A stretch of DNA of 64,000 nt. Origin: Emydura subglobosa. Taxonomy: Eukaryota > Chordata > Testudines > Chelidae. The notes below the pieces were generated by a model. The model ran no database searches and was not told where the DNA came from. It saw only the letters and a program-made list of their open reading frames with translations. Positions within the stretch are counted from its first letter, which is position 1. The number at the start of each line of letters is the position of its first letter. Shown here piece after piece: positions 23,777-35,577 of this stretch. The stretch lies in the NCBI GenBank assembly GCA_007922225.1, contig ML680053.1, forward strand, positions 13,213,877 through 13,277,876, read 5' to 3'. The translations under genes and the position numbers were made by a program.

Positions 23777-24270
23777 CTATCTGGGAGTCCAGGAGCAGAG
23801 AGCAATGCTGTGCACGTCCTTCAGAAGTGGAGGAGAGAGGACCTTAGTTGAGGGTAAAATCCCAATTTCTTTCCAGTGTTTCTTTCTGCACAGCATTACC
23901 TTTCGCAGGATCAAACAGCCGGTGGCTTTTATCCAGGCACTGCAACAGTAGGTGATCTGAACTATCCATGATAGGTGAGAAGATCTGTTACATATTGTAG
24001 CCCGTAGCATCCTATCTACCATAGAAACCTCATACAGATGTTGAACAAGAGGAGGGACAGGATTAAGCCCTGTAGGATTTAACAGGTGGGAGTCCACAGG
24101 GAAGAAGAATAGCTGCTTATCATCATTCTCCAGGGTCTCCTGAAAAGGAAAGCGCATAAACATCGAGGAGACTTCATTTACTTCTGCCAGGTCCTGCAGG
24201 TGAAACAGCAAAACTTCACGATTCATGGTACTAAAAGCCACTGACAGAGCTAGCAATAATTAGCATGGGG
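23777..24270 (-). pseudogene. Non-LTR retrotransposon reverse transcriptase relic
   Basis: The minus-strand frame starts with VAFSTMNREVLLFHLQDLAE. This matches the palm motif 'AFDTV(D/N)HEVLL' of L2/Rex/CR1-group reverse transcriptases, although the catalytic Asp position reads Ser. A shifted frame further on reads LSLLLFNICMRFL, the motif 'LSP.LFNIYM'. The YADD box is not clearly preserved. The order fits one decayed copy. Clade assignment is uncertain. Confidence 0.6.
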
Positions 24271-24567
24271 GTCTGAGCCTCAGCCACATCAATGAGGAGA
24301 TAGTCTGTTGGTTTAACAAGCAGGCTAGTGGAAACTGGATGCATGGAAATGGTTAAGATATGTAGCCGCTTGAACTGGAATATTGGCTTTAATGTTTTCC
24401 ACTATTCGCCTTTGTCTTGTTTATTGAGCTGCAGGAAAGCACTGAGAGTAGCTTTGAAGGTGGCCAATTCTCCCAGAGTGCCAGTTGGGGGAAGGTGATA
24501 TGATGTCCCTGGCAGCTCCAAGTTAAATTTGCAGTGTGACACTGTAACACAGAAGAGGGGTAAGTGT

Positions 24568-25705
24568 GCTCACTAAGGCCTGATCTACACTAGAGAGTTT
24601 TGTCGACAAAACGTGACTTTTGTCAACAAAACAATCCTGGTGTACACACTGCAAGGACCCTTTTGTCAACAAAACTGACCTGTTTTGACGACAAAAGAAA
24701 GCCACCTAGACGAGAGGCATAGTTTCTTTTTTGGCAAAGTTTTTGTGAAAAAGCATATGTGTACACACTGCCCTTAGGCTGAATTGCTAAATATAGCCTC
24801 CCAATTATCCCAGCATGCCATCATGAGTGCCGCTCTGGTAAGCAGTTTGAGCTCAGCTGTCCTGCAGCTGTCCACCTCCACCCCTCCCCTTTCAAAGCCC
24901 CAGGAAGTTTTCAAGTTAACTCACCGTGGAGAGTACACTCCACAACACAGCAAACGGCAGTCCTGCCTGCCTGCCCTAAACTACAGGGGAGGGGTGTAAC
25001 GCCTGATGTGCCATGCAGAGCCAGGGAGGAAGGTGGGGGCCGTGTCCCTCTCCCTGCCCCACCCCCATAGGTGCACCGGACCCATCTCTGCTGAGAGGGG
25101 TGAGGAAACACGGGACACCAACTCTGAGGTGTCTGTGTAGCAGCTTCTTTCTTGGGATTGGTTGCTTCCAGCTGCTGCTGTCTGAAGTTAAAGAGACAGG
25201 ATGAGTGCAGTCACACTCACTGCCTCCAACACACATTGTCTCTCTCCCCGTGTGTGTGTGTGTATGTGTGTATGTGTGTGTGTGTATGTCTCTCTCTCTC
25301 TCACACACACACTCACTCTCCTCCTTCCCCCCACTTTTGTGGGCTTCTTGTGTTTGTGTTCAGCAGTGTCAGCTTGGCTGACAGGGCAGTTTAAAAGCAG
25401 CTGTCAAACTAGCAGGATGCTCATGGAATGATGGGATTCAGAAACCTTCATCACGTGACGCTGTGCGTGTCCGATGAGGCATTGCAAACCCACCCCAAAG
25501 CACCCTGCATGCAGTTGCACAGTAGGATAATTATCCACAGTACACTGCTCACTTTGTCAACAAAAGAGCTGACAGTGCGAATGCAATCCACTGACAGAAG
25601 GAGACAGTGAAGACAAGCAAACAGCGATTTAATTACAGCGGTGGCTGTATGCCGGCAAAACTTTTGTTGGCTAATGCCTAAAAAATGTTGAGTCTAGTCC
25701 TGAAT
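24568..25705. mobile_element. Non-autonomous hAT-like element
   Basis: The left end 'ggcctgatctacactagag' is followed by repeated 'ttttgtcgacaaaac' and 'ttttgtcaacaaaac'. The right end has 'ggcaaaacttttgttggc' and 'gagtctagtcctga', roughly inverted. Interior TTTGTCAACAAAAG repeats lie near 25555. No transposase frame is seen. The interior includes a (TG)n(TC)n(AC)n microsatellite. Confidence 0.6.
25248..25313. repeat. (TG)n(TC)n(AC)n microsatellite
   Basis: A compound dinucleotide tract. Because TG and AC runs face each other across a TC run it can fold as a hairpin. Confidence 0.9.
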
Positions 25706-26364
25706 AGTGATCCTCCACCACTGCCGTCAGGGTGCCTAGTGCCTTTCAGGAATAGCTAAGTGCCTCATAGGATCAGGCCCTAATTCAGAGCAGTGGCTAT
25801 GGTGGCTGATAGACTGTTCTGAAATTAGATCTGTCGCTTTGGAGATTGTGCACTTTCCTTCAGCAGAACAGCAGCTGCCCTGCAACAGATCCTTTATCTA
25901 GAAAAGGTGATGCATTATATTAAAAGATGAGAATAGCACATCAGACGGGGAGGAAGATAATTTAATTTTGATTTTTTTTCTAATTTTTTGGTGTGGGACA
26001 GTGCTACATTGCTAGTCTCCACACATGATGGTGTTTTTCTTTTCTTGTCTTTTCTGGGAGCTGCTGTTTAATGCTGTATGTTGCTTTCAGTTCTGCGGCA
26101 TGCATATGTACAACCATAGCAATGATTAAAACGCTTATCTAGCCACTTCAGCCTATCTCTTGGTTTATGGTAATCAGGTGGGTAGCTTCTTTACAACCCT
26201 CTCATAATTTGAGTTTATTATTCTGCATTTGAAAAACATTCTGATCAGTAAGAGCCGTGAGACTTTCCTGTTTTCACAGTTACATTAATGACACCCTATA
26301 TGGAACTGATGATTGCTGGTTAACCTCACTTTTACTGCTCTTTTAGATCCCAGAGCCGACAGTG

Positions 26365-26597
26365 AGGACAGATCTACATTATAGACTTATATCAATATAA
26401 CTATGTTGCACAGGGGTGTGAAAAATCCCCTAATCCCTGGCATAGATAGTGCTGTGTTGGCAGGAAAGCTTTTCCTATAAACATAGCTACTGCATCTCAT
26501 GGAGGTGGATTAACTATGCCAACGGGTGAAGTTCTCCCACTGGTGTAGGAACTTCCTCACTTAAAGTGTTGCAACACTGCTGTAAACCTCCCCTGAC
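26365..26597. mobile_element. Diverged hAT-like MITE
   Basis: It shares 'acaggggtgtgaaaaatcccc', 'catagctactgc' and 'ggaggtgga' with the MITEs at 7945-8195 and 26707-26950. It ends next to the Penelope-like insertion. Confidence 0.5.
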
Positions 26598-26706
26598 ACT
26601 ATTGACTATTAGAGGGACAAGGTGGCTGAGGTAATATCTTTTATTGGACCAGCTTTTGTTGGTGAGAGAGACAAGATTTAGAGCTTACACAGAGCTCTTC
26701 TTCAGG

Positions 26707-26950
26707 TATGGGAAACACACAGAGGACTTGTCTACACTTACAGCATTGCAGCAACTGTGCTGTTGTAGTGCTTAGTGAAGATGTTACCTACGCCACCAGA
26801 AGAGCTTCTTCCATTTGCATAGCTACCGCCTCTCGGGGAGGTGGAGTACCTGTGTTGATGGGGGAAGCCCTCACATTGACATAGCGCTGTCTACATTGGG
26901 GATTAGGTCGGTATGACTACATAGCTCAGGGGTGTGGATTTCCAAGCCAA
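26707..26950. mobile_element. hAT-like MITE nested in the Penelope-like left arm
   Basis: It begins near 'gacttgtctacacttacagc' and ends near 'agctcaggggtgtggatttcc'. It holds a palindromic core ('catagctaccgcctctcggggaggtgg'). It splits the left arm at a point where the right arm is continuous, so it arrived after the Penelope-like element. Confidence 0.7.
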
Positions 26951-27417
26951 AGTGTCACAGCTAAATACAAGATGGAACAGATTGTTTAGCATAAGTAGTT
27001 ATTCAAGGGATCATTCAAGTTGAAGTGGCCCATTAACATCCTCCAGTCATAGAAAGGAAAGAAGGGGGAGAGGAAAGCAGCTGGGGGTGGGGGGGTGGCA
27101 GGGTTGTTGGTAGTTTATAAATTGTTGTAATAAGTCATAAATCCAGTGTCTATACAGTCCGTGATTTTTAGTGTCTAGCAAAGTTATGAATTTAAGCTCC
27201 CAGGCTCGTCTTTTGAAAGTGTTGTGCAGGTTTCCTGTGAGGATGAGGACTGTTAGGCCAGATATAGAGTAAACACATTGTTGAAGCTGATCGTGGTGTT
27301 TGGGAAGTTGATGCTAGTATGGGAGTGTTCCAGGGAGAGTTTAATGGATGGGTGGTGGTTGCTGAAGTTGTGGTGGAAATCTTAAGTCATCTGTTCAGAG
27401 AATGAAAATATCATTGA

Positions 27418-27445
27418 TTATATATATCTATATATATCTATATCT
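27418..27445. repeat. (TATATC)n microsatellite
   Basis: A short TA-rich simple repeat inside the Penelope-like element. Confidence 0.85.
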
Positions 27446-27489
27446 CAGATGTATCACTGGTTTCATGGGGCATTGTCCAGAAATTCTTC

Positions 27490-28385
27490 AAGGTGGCCCA
27501 TGAAGAGGTTAGCATATTGGGGAGCATAAAGGAACCCTACCGACAAGTATATACAAGAAACCCAGAGATAACTGCACCTCCCTTCATAGATCCAGTAACC
27601 ACCCCAAAACACACCACGAAATCTGTTATCTACAACCAGGCACTCAAATATCACAGAATGTGTTCCGAGGAGAAAATCTGAGATCTACACCTTAACACAG
27701 TCAAAACCACTTTCACCAAACAAAGACGCTCCCCCAGAGAAGATCACATCATGGATCAGGCCACTCAAATACACTGAAAGAACCTGTTTCAGCACAGAAA
27801 TAAAACTCCCTCTGACTGCAGACCTCTGTCACCTACCACCACACTAGAACTCATATGGGGTATCAGACAATTACAACCCATACTCAATGGGGACCCTATC
27901 CTAAAAGAAATCTTTCCTGAAACCCCACTTCTGGCCTTTAAACAATCACTCCACACTCATCATCAGAAGCAAGCTCCCCACCAACCAGACACACCAACTC
28001 AAAGCGGCACCAGATTCTGCCAGAACAATAGATGCAAAGCCTACAGACATTATCTCCACTGCTACAATGATCAACACACCTTTAGGATCCATGCCAATCA
28101 CAACATGCGATTTACCTCGTCCAGTGCACTACATGCCCAAATAGCAATTATGTGGGTGAAACTAAACAATCACGATGCTCTTGAATAAACTCACACAGGA
28201 AAATTATAAGAAAAACACCACGTCACCTGTGGTTAACACTTTTCACAAAGTGATCACTATCTCTGACCTATCAGTCCTCATCCTCAAAGGAAACCTACAC
28301 AAAACTTTCAAAAGATGAGCCTGAGCTTAAAATCATAACTGTGGTGGACACTAAAAATCATGGACTGAATAGACACACTGAAATT
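27490..28385 (+). pseudogene. Penelope-like ORF C-terminal part with GIY-YIG endonuclease relic
   Basis: Plus-strand frames give GSIKEPYRQVYTRNPEIT near 27520 and SVIYNQALKYHRMCSEEK near 27620. Near 28105-28165 they give IYLVQCTTCPNSNYVGETKQS, where I-Y-L and Y-V-G stand at the two motif positions of a GIY-YIG nuclease, with a CxxC pair between. In Penelope-like elements this nuclease nicks the target for reverse transcription. Several frameshifts and stops, for example just after the YVGET stretch, make it inactive. Confidence 0.7.
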
Positions 28386-28709
28386 ATGGCTTATTACAAC
28401 AGCCATAAACCCACTAACAATTCCCACTCTCAGTTGCCTTCCCCTCTTTCCTCCTTACTTCACGCATGTTGCAAGGGACCATTGAAGGTGAACTACTTAT
28501 ACTAAACAATCTGTTCCATCTTGTATTTAGCTGACACTGTGTACGTTTCCCAGACCTGAAGAAGAGCTCTGTGAAAGCTCAAAAGCTTCTCTCTCTCTCA
28601 CCAATAGAAGTTCATCCAATAAAAGATATTACCTCACCCACCTTGTCTGTCTAATATCCTGGGACCGACACAGCTACAACAACAATGCATACAACTATTG
28701 ACTATAACA

Positions 28710-31700
28710 GCTTGAGAAAATGACTGCCTACCTCTTATGATGTCATTGTCTTTTTCAAGAACATACCTTTCATGTGTACCTCACTTTAAGGAACATCACT
28801 CATTTTAGTCCCAGTCTGACCTATATACACCACAGAAATCTGGCAACCACTTGTCTTTTTTGATGAAAATTATTCACATCAGAAACAAAGAATCATGGAA
28901 CTGAGGTGTGGAAAGAGCTGCTTATATTAAAAAAAGGACTCCCATAGTATCTTCCAGACATACCTATTTTATTATGCTTATTTTCAATTGTTCAGGAATT
29001 GTGCGTGTTTGTTGTAGCCTATCAATAAATAGATTGTGATTCATAGAAAACTGCTGTAGGTGAGGCTTGACTGAAGAAGCACAGTATTTGGCTATATTGT
29101 TTATGTAGTGCAGAAAATTATTTATAAGAGCTACAGAAAAGGAAGCTTTGCTGTAACACAGCTGATACAACCTTACAGACTCATCCTTACACTTGGGTCC
29201 CACTGAGGTCAATAGGACTCTGCCCAGGCCCATACAGATCCTATTGCAGGATTGAGGACTAGTTATCACAATCTAAACTTTGAGACTTCTTAAGATCCTA
29301 TTATCTAAACACATTTTTATAAACAGCTGCTTTACACAAATCCTTAATATCAGGTGGCCAGACAAAAATCACAAAGTTAGAGCTTTGGAGGAGGATGAAA
29401 CAGACTGATAGGACAGGGAATTATGGAACAAAAATGGAGATGGCTTGGACACATGTGGATGAAAAAACCAAGTAACATAAAATGTACTGGCCTGGAATCC
29501 CCAGGGTAAGAGGTGAACAGGTGGACCGAGGACATCCTGGAAATATTCAATGGAAGCAGAACTGAAAGTCATTAAAACAATATGGGAAGAAGCGAATACT
29601 CCCAAAGATGGAAGGCAGTAGTGAAGACCCTATGTTCTGCATGGAATAAAGAGGCATAATTCAAATAAGTCTGCCTGGCAATTCACATACCAAGCCAATG
29701 GCATAGGGAGGTGAGAAGTAGGCCTTATAACAGAATCCTGTTGCAACTTTAACTACGGAGCCATTATCATAAGTGTGAGAGATCCACAGTTGGTATAAAT
29801 TGGTATAGCTCTACTGATGTTTTGCCACTTTACACCAGCTGAGAATTTTCTTCATAGTCTCTATCACATTCTTAAGTTTGTAGACCCTTTTAGAAGAAAA
29901 AGCACTAATGGAGGATTTTTTTTTCCTACAGGAGTAGGTACCATTACTGTTATGAAAATTTTTATGGCATCTCTTACTGATCACAAGGTCAGGACCTAAG
30001 GATCAGATTACAAAGGGATTTAGGTGCCCTGTAGGACTTACAAATTTGTCTAAGCAGGTTAGGTGCCTAACTCCAACTGGAAGTCAATGGGAATCAGTGT
30101 TCTGCCTTATTGGAAAGATGTGTCCTTAATATGATGTCTATAGGTAAAATCTATAGAACTTAATACAGATGACAGATAAGGTTCTACAACATTTAAACCT
30201 AAAATTTATAGGGTTCTATAGCAATTACTCCTAAAATCTGTCATTCCTGAATTTGGGACAGTTACTTATGTCACAAGGCACTTGCTAATGCAAATAGTCC
30301 TGCTAAAGAGTATGTGCCATGTGAGCTCTGAGACAATCATTTCACTGGATATTACAGGAGCAGACACATGTGAGCTAATTCAAAAATGTTGCTTTACTAG
30401 GGAAGTTTAATTTAACTTTATTACTCCATGATGGTGAAGTGAAACAAAAGAGGAGGTTGATATATCCAGGGTAAGCCTGAAATTATATTAAGCAAACAGT
30501 GTTCTATTCGGGTAGAAGACAGACTTGGGTACTTCCAGATCTCAGAGAGCAGAACCTTAGAAGTCATATGCAGAATGTTAACTTCACAGGGCAAGGGTAT
30601 TCACACTATTTTTCCATTCTCAGTAGGAAGATGCGTGAAGGAGCTATATTTTGATTTGCACATTGATCTACAATTCACTCTGATTCATTTCTCAGTCCAA
30701 CCAGATGTGCTTAAATTCCAGTCAGGCTTTCTTAAGTACACAGTGAGCCACAGAATAGCTGTCAATCTCTTTACTTATTTATTTTAGTGTGACAGAGGCA
30801 GTTTGCAGAATGTCTAAAAAACACAAAGATTCCCAAACATGTAAAAATATGTACAATGTGTTTTCACAAACATCCAGTACGTTGAAGTGAGGCGAATGGG
30901 ACTGAACCATAAACTCACCGACAGATCAAGAAAAACTAACATGTATCACATTGGAGTACAGTCCTCAGAGTTGGAATAAGCTTTTTCAGTTTCTAAGGAG
31001 GAATTATAATATGTAAATAAAAGGAGCAAAAGAAGAATGGAGGCACAGAATGTTGCATGAATAACAATTCCATAATTCTGAACAGAGAATACAAGACCAT
31101 TTGCTAAGATTAACTTGCTGACATTTCTTGAAAGAGCTAATCGAAATACCTTTAAAATATTTATTCCAGAGAGCTTTAGATGTACTGTAGGCTATGTTAC
31201 AGGCATGCCCTACTATCATTCTCTTTTCACAGGGTATTTTAATGTAGATACAAGATCATTTTTTTTTAATTGCCAAGTGTCCTAAAGAATTTTTAAGACA
31301 GTCTGTACTGCCACCTCTCTAGTTATATTTAACTTTAACATGGCAAGTCGCACACAGATATCTCCAGATTTTTCTAACACATCCATTAGAATTCCTTTGT
31401 TCAGGAAGTGATTCTGGCAATTAAATATGTTGGTAATAGGACCTTAGAAAAATCTTAGATGGACAGAGTGGTTAGACAGCCTAAGACACGCAGTTGCTCA
31501 CCTTTCATAAATGAAGACTAAGTGTATCACTCAAATCTAATATTGCTCAAGGTATCTGTAACTATCCTCATTAAAGAACAAACTATTGAATGAGTAAAGA
31601 ATAGAACGTTAATAACAGAAACAAGAGTGATTCCCAGGTGGGCAGTGGGAGCTACCATGTTAGATCTGATGTACGGCACATCTCCCAGTTCACACAGTAC

Positions 31701-32940
31701 TGTCCCATGCTAGGGGAGCATCTCTAAATCAGTCTTCTACAAGCATCTCTCTACTCTACAGTATCAAGAGACTTATTATTTGTCCTCTGGATAATTAATT
31801 TGATATAGTTAGTAGGGTTTTATTTCATGGGCAGTGATAAAAATAATTGGGCAGTCAAAAATCCTGATTGGGACTACCATAACAATTAATCAAAATCAGA
31901 TATGTTGTAAAAAATGGGCTAGAGTCTTAGCTGATGAAAAACAGCTCTTGATTAAAATCAATAGACCTAAAACAATTTATGCCAGTTGAGGATTTGGTCC
32001 TTTTTCTTTTGAATCTCACTCACTCACTCACTCACACACTCATTTTTTTCTTTCTTCTGAGTGCCAGATAACTCCATGAATGAACAGGTTGACATGATAA
32101 GTAGCCAATTGTAAACCGCTCTTCCCTTATCTATTTCTGCTTCTTCCTATTATTAGCTCTATTATTACACAGGCATGGTGTCCATCTGTCTTTTTATGGA
32201 ATTATCACTAAATTTAAATAACTCATTTGTGAAAACAATAATACGCAATGAGTATGAAGTTTGAAAATTATGTAAATAGGGCCAGATGCTCCTCACTTAC
32301 ACCTATACAAATTAGGCGTAACTCTCTTGACGTCAATAGAGAAACTGGTGAGACAAGAATATGCCCCACAGACACTTAAAGATAAAAGAAGACAACAGAT
32401 GCAGGTCAGCAAATGCTAGCACTTACTATAGGCTTTTATGGTGAACTTACATGCTGTGATACTATGGTGAGAGATGCATTATATGATTGATAGCCAATTC
32501 ATGATATGAAAAGCCACAGAAAATACAAATAGTAGTCTAGAGGTACAACGTCAATCAGATGTTTACTATGCCCCCTGATGTTGAAACCATACCCACCTCT
32601 TACTATAAGCCCCTCTCCCCATGGTATTATTTCTGGAGCCAAAATTGACATGTGGCTGGAAGCAAGGGGGGGCATGTCACTTCTCTAAGACTCCTTCCCC
32701 TCTCCCCCCTCCCTGCCCTGTACCAATTGGCTTGGGTTCTAGCCCCTTAACACCTTTCAAGAGCAGGTTTGATCAATCAAGGCAAGTTCCAGGGTGGGGA
32801 GACCCATCCAAAAGAGGGTTGCATGACTCCCTAAGAACTCCTCCCACCATCCTCTACCAACCAACAGGGCTTTCAACACTATAACCTCTCTTGGAAGGTA
32901 AGCATGTACCAATCAGAATAAGTAATGCTCAAGGGTCTCA
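28710..32940. other. Intergenic, apart from the LINE relic at 29370-29665
   Basis: AT-rich and without supported genes. The segment 30010-30100 contains 'ttaggtgcc'-type repeat wording. Near 32016-32040 there is an (ACTC)n run. Near 32280-32365 there is a foldback-like 'gatgctcctcacttaca' segment. Confidence 0.5.
29370..29665 (+). mobile_element. Non-LTR retrotransposon 3' coding relic
   Basis: The plus-strand translation has WRWLGHMWMKKPSNI, then a 'W.E.ILE'-like stretch, then RWKAVVKTLCSAWN. This is the ending 'W.WLGH..R....I...W...A..R..WR..V..LCS' of RTE/R4-type LINE proteins. It is short and interrupted by stops. Confidence 0.6.
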
Positions 32941-32944
32941 ACAC

Positions 32945-33265
32945 TGGAACCCCTTATCTCTGGACCTCAGTGGTTGGCAGCACCACCCTGGAAGCCCCAT
33001 TGCTGTGTGGAAGAGGTTTTCTTGTTTCGGAAATTGTGAAAACATTGAGAGGAAACCCCTGTGAGCACTACTGAATTTGTTTTAACTCCAGGGATGCGCA
33101 GTCTCTGGTGAAGAAAGCACTACATCAGTGACAGATCTGAGGAACAGGAGGAAGAGGGAGCTGCTGAGAGGAGCCCTTTGACCCAGTCATTGATGGATAT
33201 GCTGGAACCTGACACCAAGAGCCAAGTGCATGTGAGGTAGAGGCCCAGATGAGAACCCCATAATG
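32945..33265 (+). repeat. Left inverted repeat flanking the Polinton (candidate TIR)
   Basis: It matches the reverse complement of about 48880-49290. Shared landmarks in order are 'gcagcaccaccct', 'cccattg.tgtgtgga', 'gtgaagaaagc.ctacatcag', a purine-rich GAGGAGG tract, and 'ttgatggata..ctggaacctgac'. Maverick/Polinton elements have long TIRs. The copies are clearly diverged, so the outer boundary and any 6-bp duplication could not be set. The inner part can be read as a short acidic frame (EEQEEE, then MDMLEPDTKSQ), which may be coding sequence held inside the TIR. Confidence 0.6.
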
Positions 33266-33627
33266 ATTGGGGTCATGGCATCTATTTTCCAGAGGAGGCT
33301 GTAAAATGGTGTGTTAAACCATGTGATGAATAAAATTTGTTTTTGTTTAAATTTCGTTGTGATTGTGTCCTCTCCATACTCATGTTAGTGAAAGACATTA
33401 CAAGCAACAGTCATATCTACAGAGGTGACTATTAAAGGAACTATATTACACCCCAGGGAAGTTTGGAGTGAACCCTTTTTTTGCGAATGGCCAATCAAGC
33501 ATAGTAAAAAAACTTTGAATAGAAGACAGGTAACAGCTTGACTTTCAGACCAGAATGTTCACACTTTACTCAAGTCAGCTCAAATACATTTTAAAAGAAA
33601 CACCACTGTTGTTTCAGATATGGATGC

Positions 33628-34722
33628 TGTGCTGCTCTGGACCTCAAAATAGCACCCTGGAATAACCCATATTCCCCCTTGTGACATGATGATGATGATG
33701 ATGATATGTTTTGTACAAAGAATGCCTTGTGAAATATCATTTACAAGTCTTGATCTGTTTAACATTAATATCCTGTTGAATTGTATGTACTATCATTGTA
33801 TATGAGGTTATGATGTATTGCTGTGTGTGTGTTACTGAAATCGGTCATGAGGTTTTGTGTTGCCCACAGCCAGTCTTTCAGTGGCAACAAAGGAATACCT
33901 AGTAAGACAGATTTACATCAGGACCAGCCAGACGTGTTGATGGCCCATCAAAAAGAATCCACTCTCCTACAGACTGCACGTACACAATGAGGGTTGTCTA
34001 ACCCCCACATCACAGCGGGGATCTTTCTAGCACCTGACGAGAAAGTATGTGAGAGTCGATGACATCACCAGTTGGCCTCTCTCCTTCCCCACCTATGCTG
34101 AAGGCAACAAGAACACTGGGAAGACAGACTTGGAACTGAGGAGATTGGTCCCAAGCTGAGAAGGAAATTCCACCTGTGTAAGAACTGTAAACTGCTTGAA
34201 ACATCCAGTGGGGGTGAGAAACTGCTTGATTCAAATCTAGTTTGTAGAATGTAGACTGCAATTTTTTATTACTTATGTATCCAGCTTTGATCTCTGTTCT
34301 TGCCACTTACAATCACTTAAAATCTCTCTTTCTGTAGTTAATAAATCTGATTTATCTAAAACTGTGTTTTTGGTTGAAGTGCTTAGAGAATCTTAGCTCC
34401 TGTTAACAAGGGCTGTTGCACATCCACTACCCTTTATTGGAGTGGAGAACTAATTAATGAGCTTGCACTGTCCAAGGGAGTCCTGAGCAGAGTAAGACAG
34501 TATATTTCTGGGGTGCAAGCCTGGGGTGATTGGCTAGTGCTTCTCTGTGAACCCTCATGCAATTTAGCTGGGTGTGAGTTTCCACATGCTGATAGCTGAG
34601 TGATCACAGCACCTGGAGGTGTTGGCTGTTTGTCCCTGGCATAGCTTTGTCAGAGACAGCCCAGGCCAGGAGAGTTAAGGGGGCACACACAGTTTCAGGT
34701 GAAGCCCAAGGGTCCTGTCACA
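33628..34722 (+). mobile_element. Solo ERV LTR, family B, GATGC target duplication, inside the integrase
   Basis: It runs from TGTGCTG to TGTCACA and is flanked by a perfect 5-bp duplication GATGC at 33623-33627 and 34723-34727. The same integrase codons are interrupted and resume in frame across the duplication. An AATAAA lies near 34341. It aligns with 38929-40122 and, inverted, with 51483-52651. A (GAT)n run at about 33686-33706 sits inside it. No internal genes remain. Confidence 0.9.
33686..33706. repeat. (GAT)n microsatellite
   Basis: Trinucleotide repeat within the family-B LTR. The sister LTR copies lack an equivalent array, so it expanded after insertion. Confidence 0.9.
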
Positions 34723-35577
34723 GATGCACAAGGACCGGCAGATTTGGTGGATATGCAGCAAACACAATAGTGATTTTAAGTACATCTTACCAGTGATAGA
34801 CATTCTATCTAAATATACGTGGACCTTAGGCCTAAAAGACAGGATGGGTGGTGAAGTATCCAATGTCTTTAAAACTATTTTCATTGAAGGTTATGTGCCT
34901 CAAAATTACAAACTGATCAGAGAAAAGAATTTTAAAACAAACCTCCAAGCAGATTCTTAAAGCGACATGATAGTTACTAATAATGAAGTCAAAACTTGGA
35001 TTGTGGAGCAATGTAACAGAACTTTAAAATCTTAGATGTGGACACATTTTACGTCCCAGAACACTTTTCGCTACATTGACCTGTTACCTGAATTTATAAA
35101 GAGTTACAACCAAAGCTTTCACAGAACTATACGTATCAGACCTATTGATGTTAGCCCCTCATTCTCTGAAAGTAGGGAAACAGTTTATGGAGACAGTTTT
35201 AAAATAAAACCAGTTGTTGCCTCGTTTAGAAAAGCAACCACGTATGACTCTCTGAAACCAAAGGAGCTTTTGAAAATGGCAAATTCTTGTTCATAACCTA
35301 TGAGATATTCACAAAGGATGAAGCCTTAATCAAGGGACAGAGACCAATATACCAATTAAAAGATTATTGGGGAGGGTGAGGGTGAGACAGCTACTGGATC
35401 TTCTTACCTGCAGAATTACAAAAAGTGTATCCCAAACAGGACAGGATTTTCAAGACCTGAAGATTTCTATCTGGGAAAGGAAAGGAAGAAAAAAGCGACC
35501 ACTGGTGAAATGGTTGAGATAGTCCAATAAGTTTAACAGCTTGGTAGAAGCTTTTCAACTCTGTGACATTTAGATGT

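Larger units (their letters stand above)
26610..28693 (+). mobile_element. Penelope-like element with inverted terminal arms, 12-bp target duplications
   Basis: Identical 12-bp flanks ACTATTGACTAT lie at 26598-26609 and 28694-28705. The left arm (about 26615-27260) starts ACAAGGTGGCTGAGGTAATATC. It is matched in reverse complement by the right arm (about 28270-28650), which ends GATATTACCTCACCCACCTTGT. A ~45-bp tail follows on the right only. Arms in inverted orientation are the 'pseudo-LTR' arrangement known from Penelope-like elements. Between the arms lies a coding relic with a GIY-YIG signature. The left arm is interrupted by a MITE at 26707-26950. The reverse transcriptase is mostly missing, so this is a short, dead copy. 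Confidence 0.8.
33440..35577 (+). pseudogene. Polinton retroviral-type integrase (rve), broken, interrupted by a solo LTR
   Basis: The gene inserts element DNA into the host genome using an RNase H-fold DDE core. A lead-in (HFKRNTTVVSDMDA, up to 33627) is cut by the LTR at 33628-34722. The frame resumes after the duplicated GATGC with ADLVDM, where the first catalytic Asp is expected (GAT at 34741-34743). VIDILSKY follows near 34796. The second Asp is visible only in a shifted frame (TDQRKEF, GAT at 34915-34917), and the Glu is in IVEQCNRTLK (GAG at 35006-35008). SYNQSFHRTI follows near 35102. A degenerate chromodomain-like end with VKWL and KFNSL lies near 35510-35545. Frameshifts and stops are spread throughout. 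Confidence 0.85.

Noticed and set aside
25201..25431. Frames with Cys/Val-rich repeats
   Set aside because: Translations of the (TG)n/(AC)n microsatellite.
27418..27445. Possible CRISPR-like short repeats
   Set aside because: Simple TATATC microsatellite in a vertebrate genome; no spacers, no cas genes.
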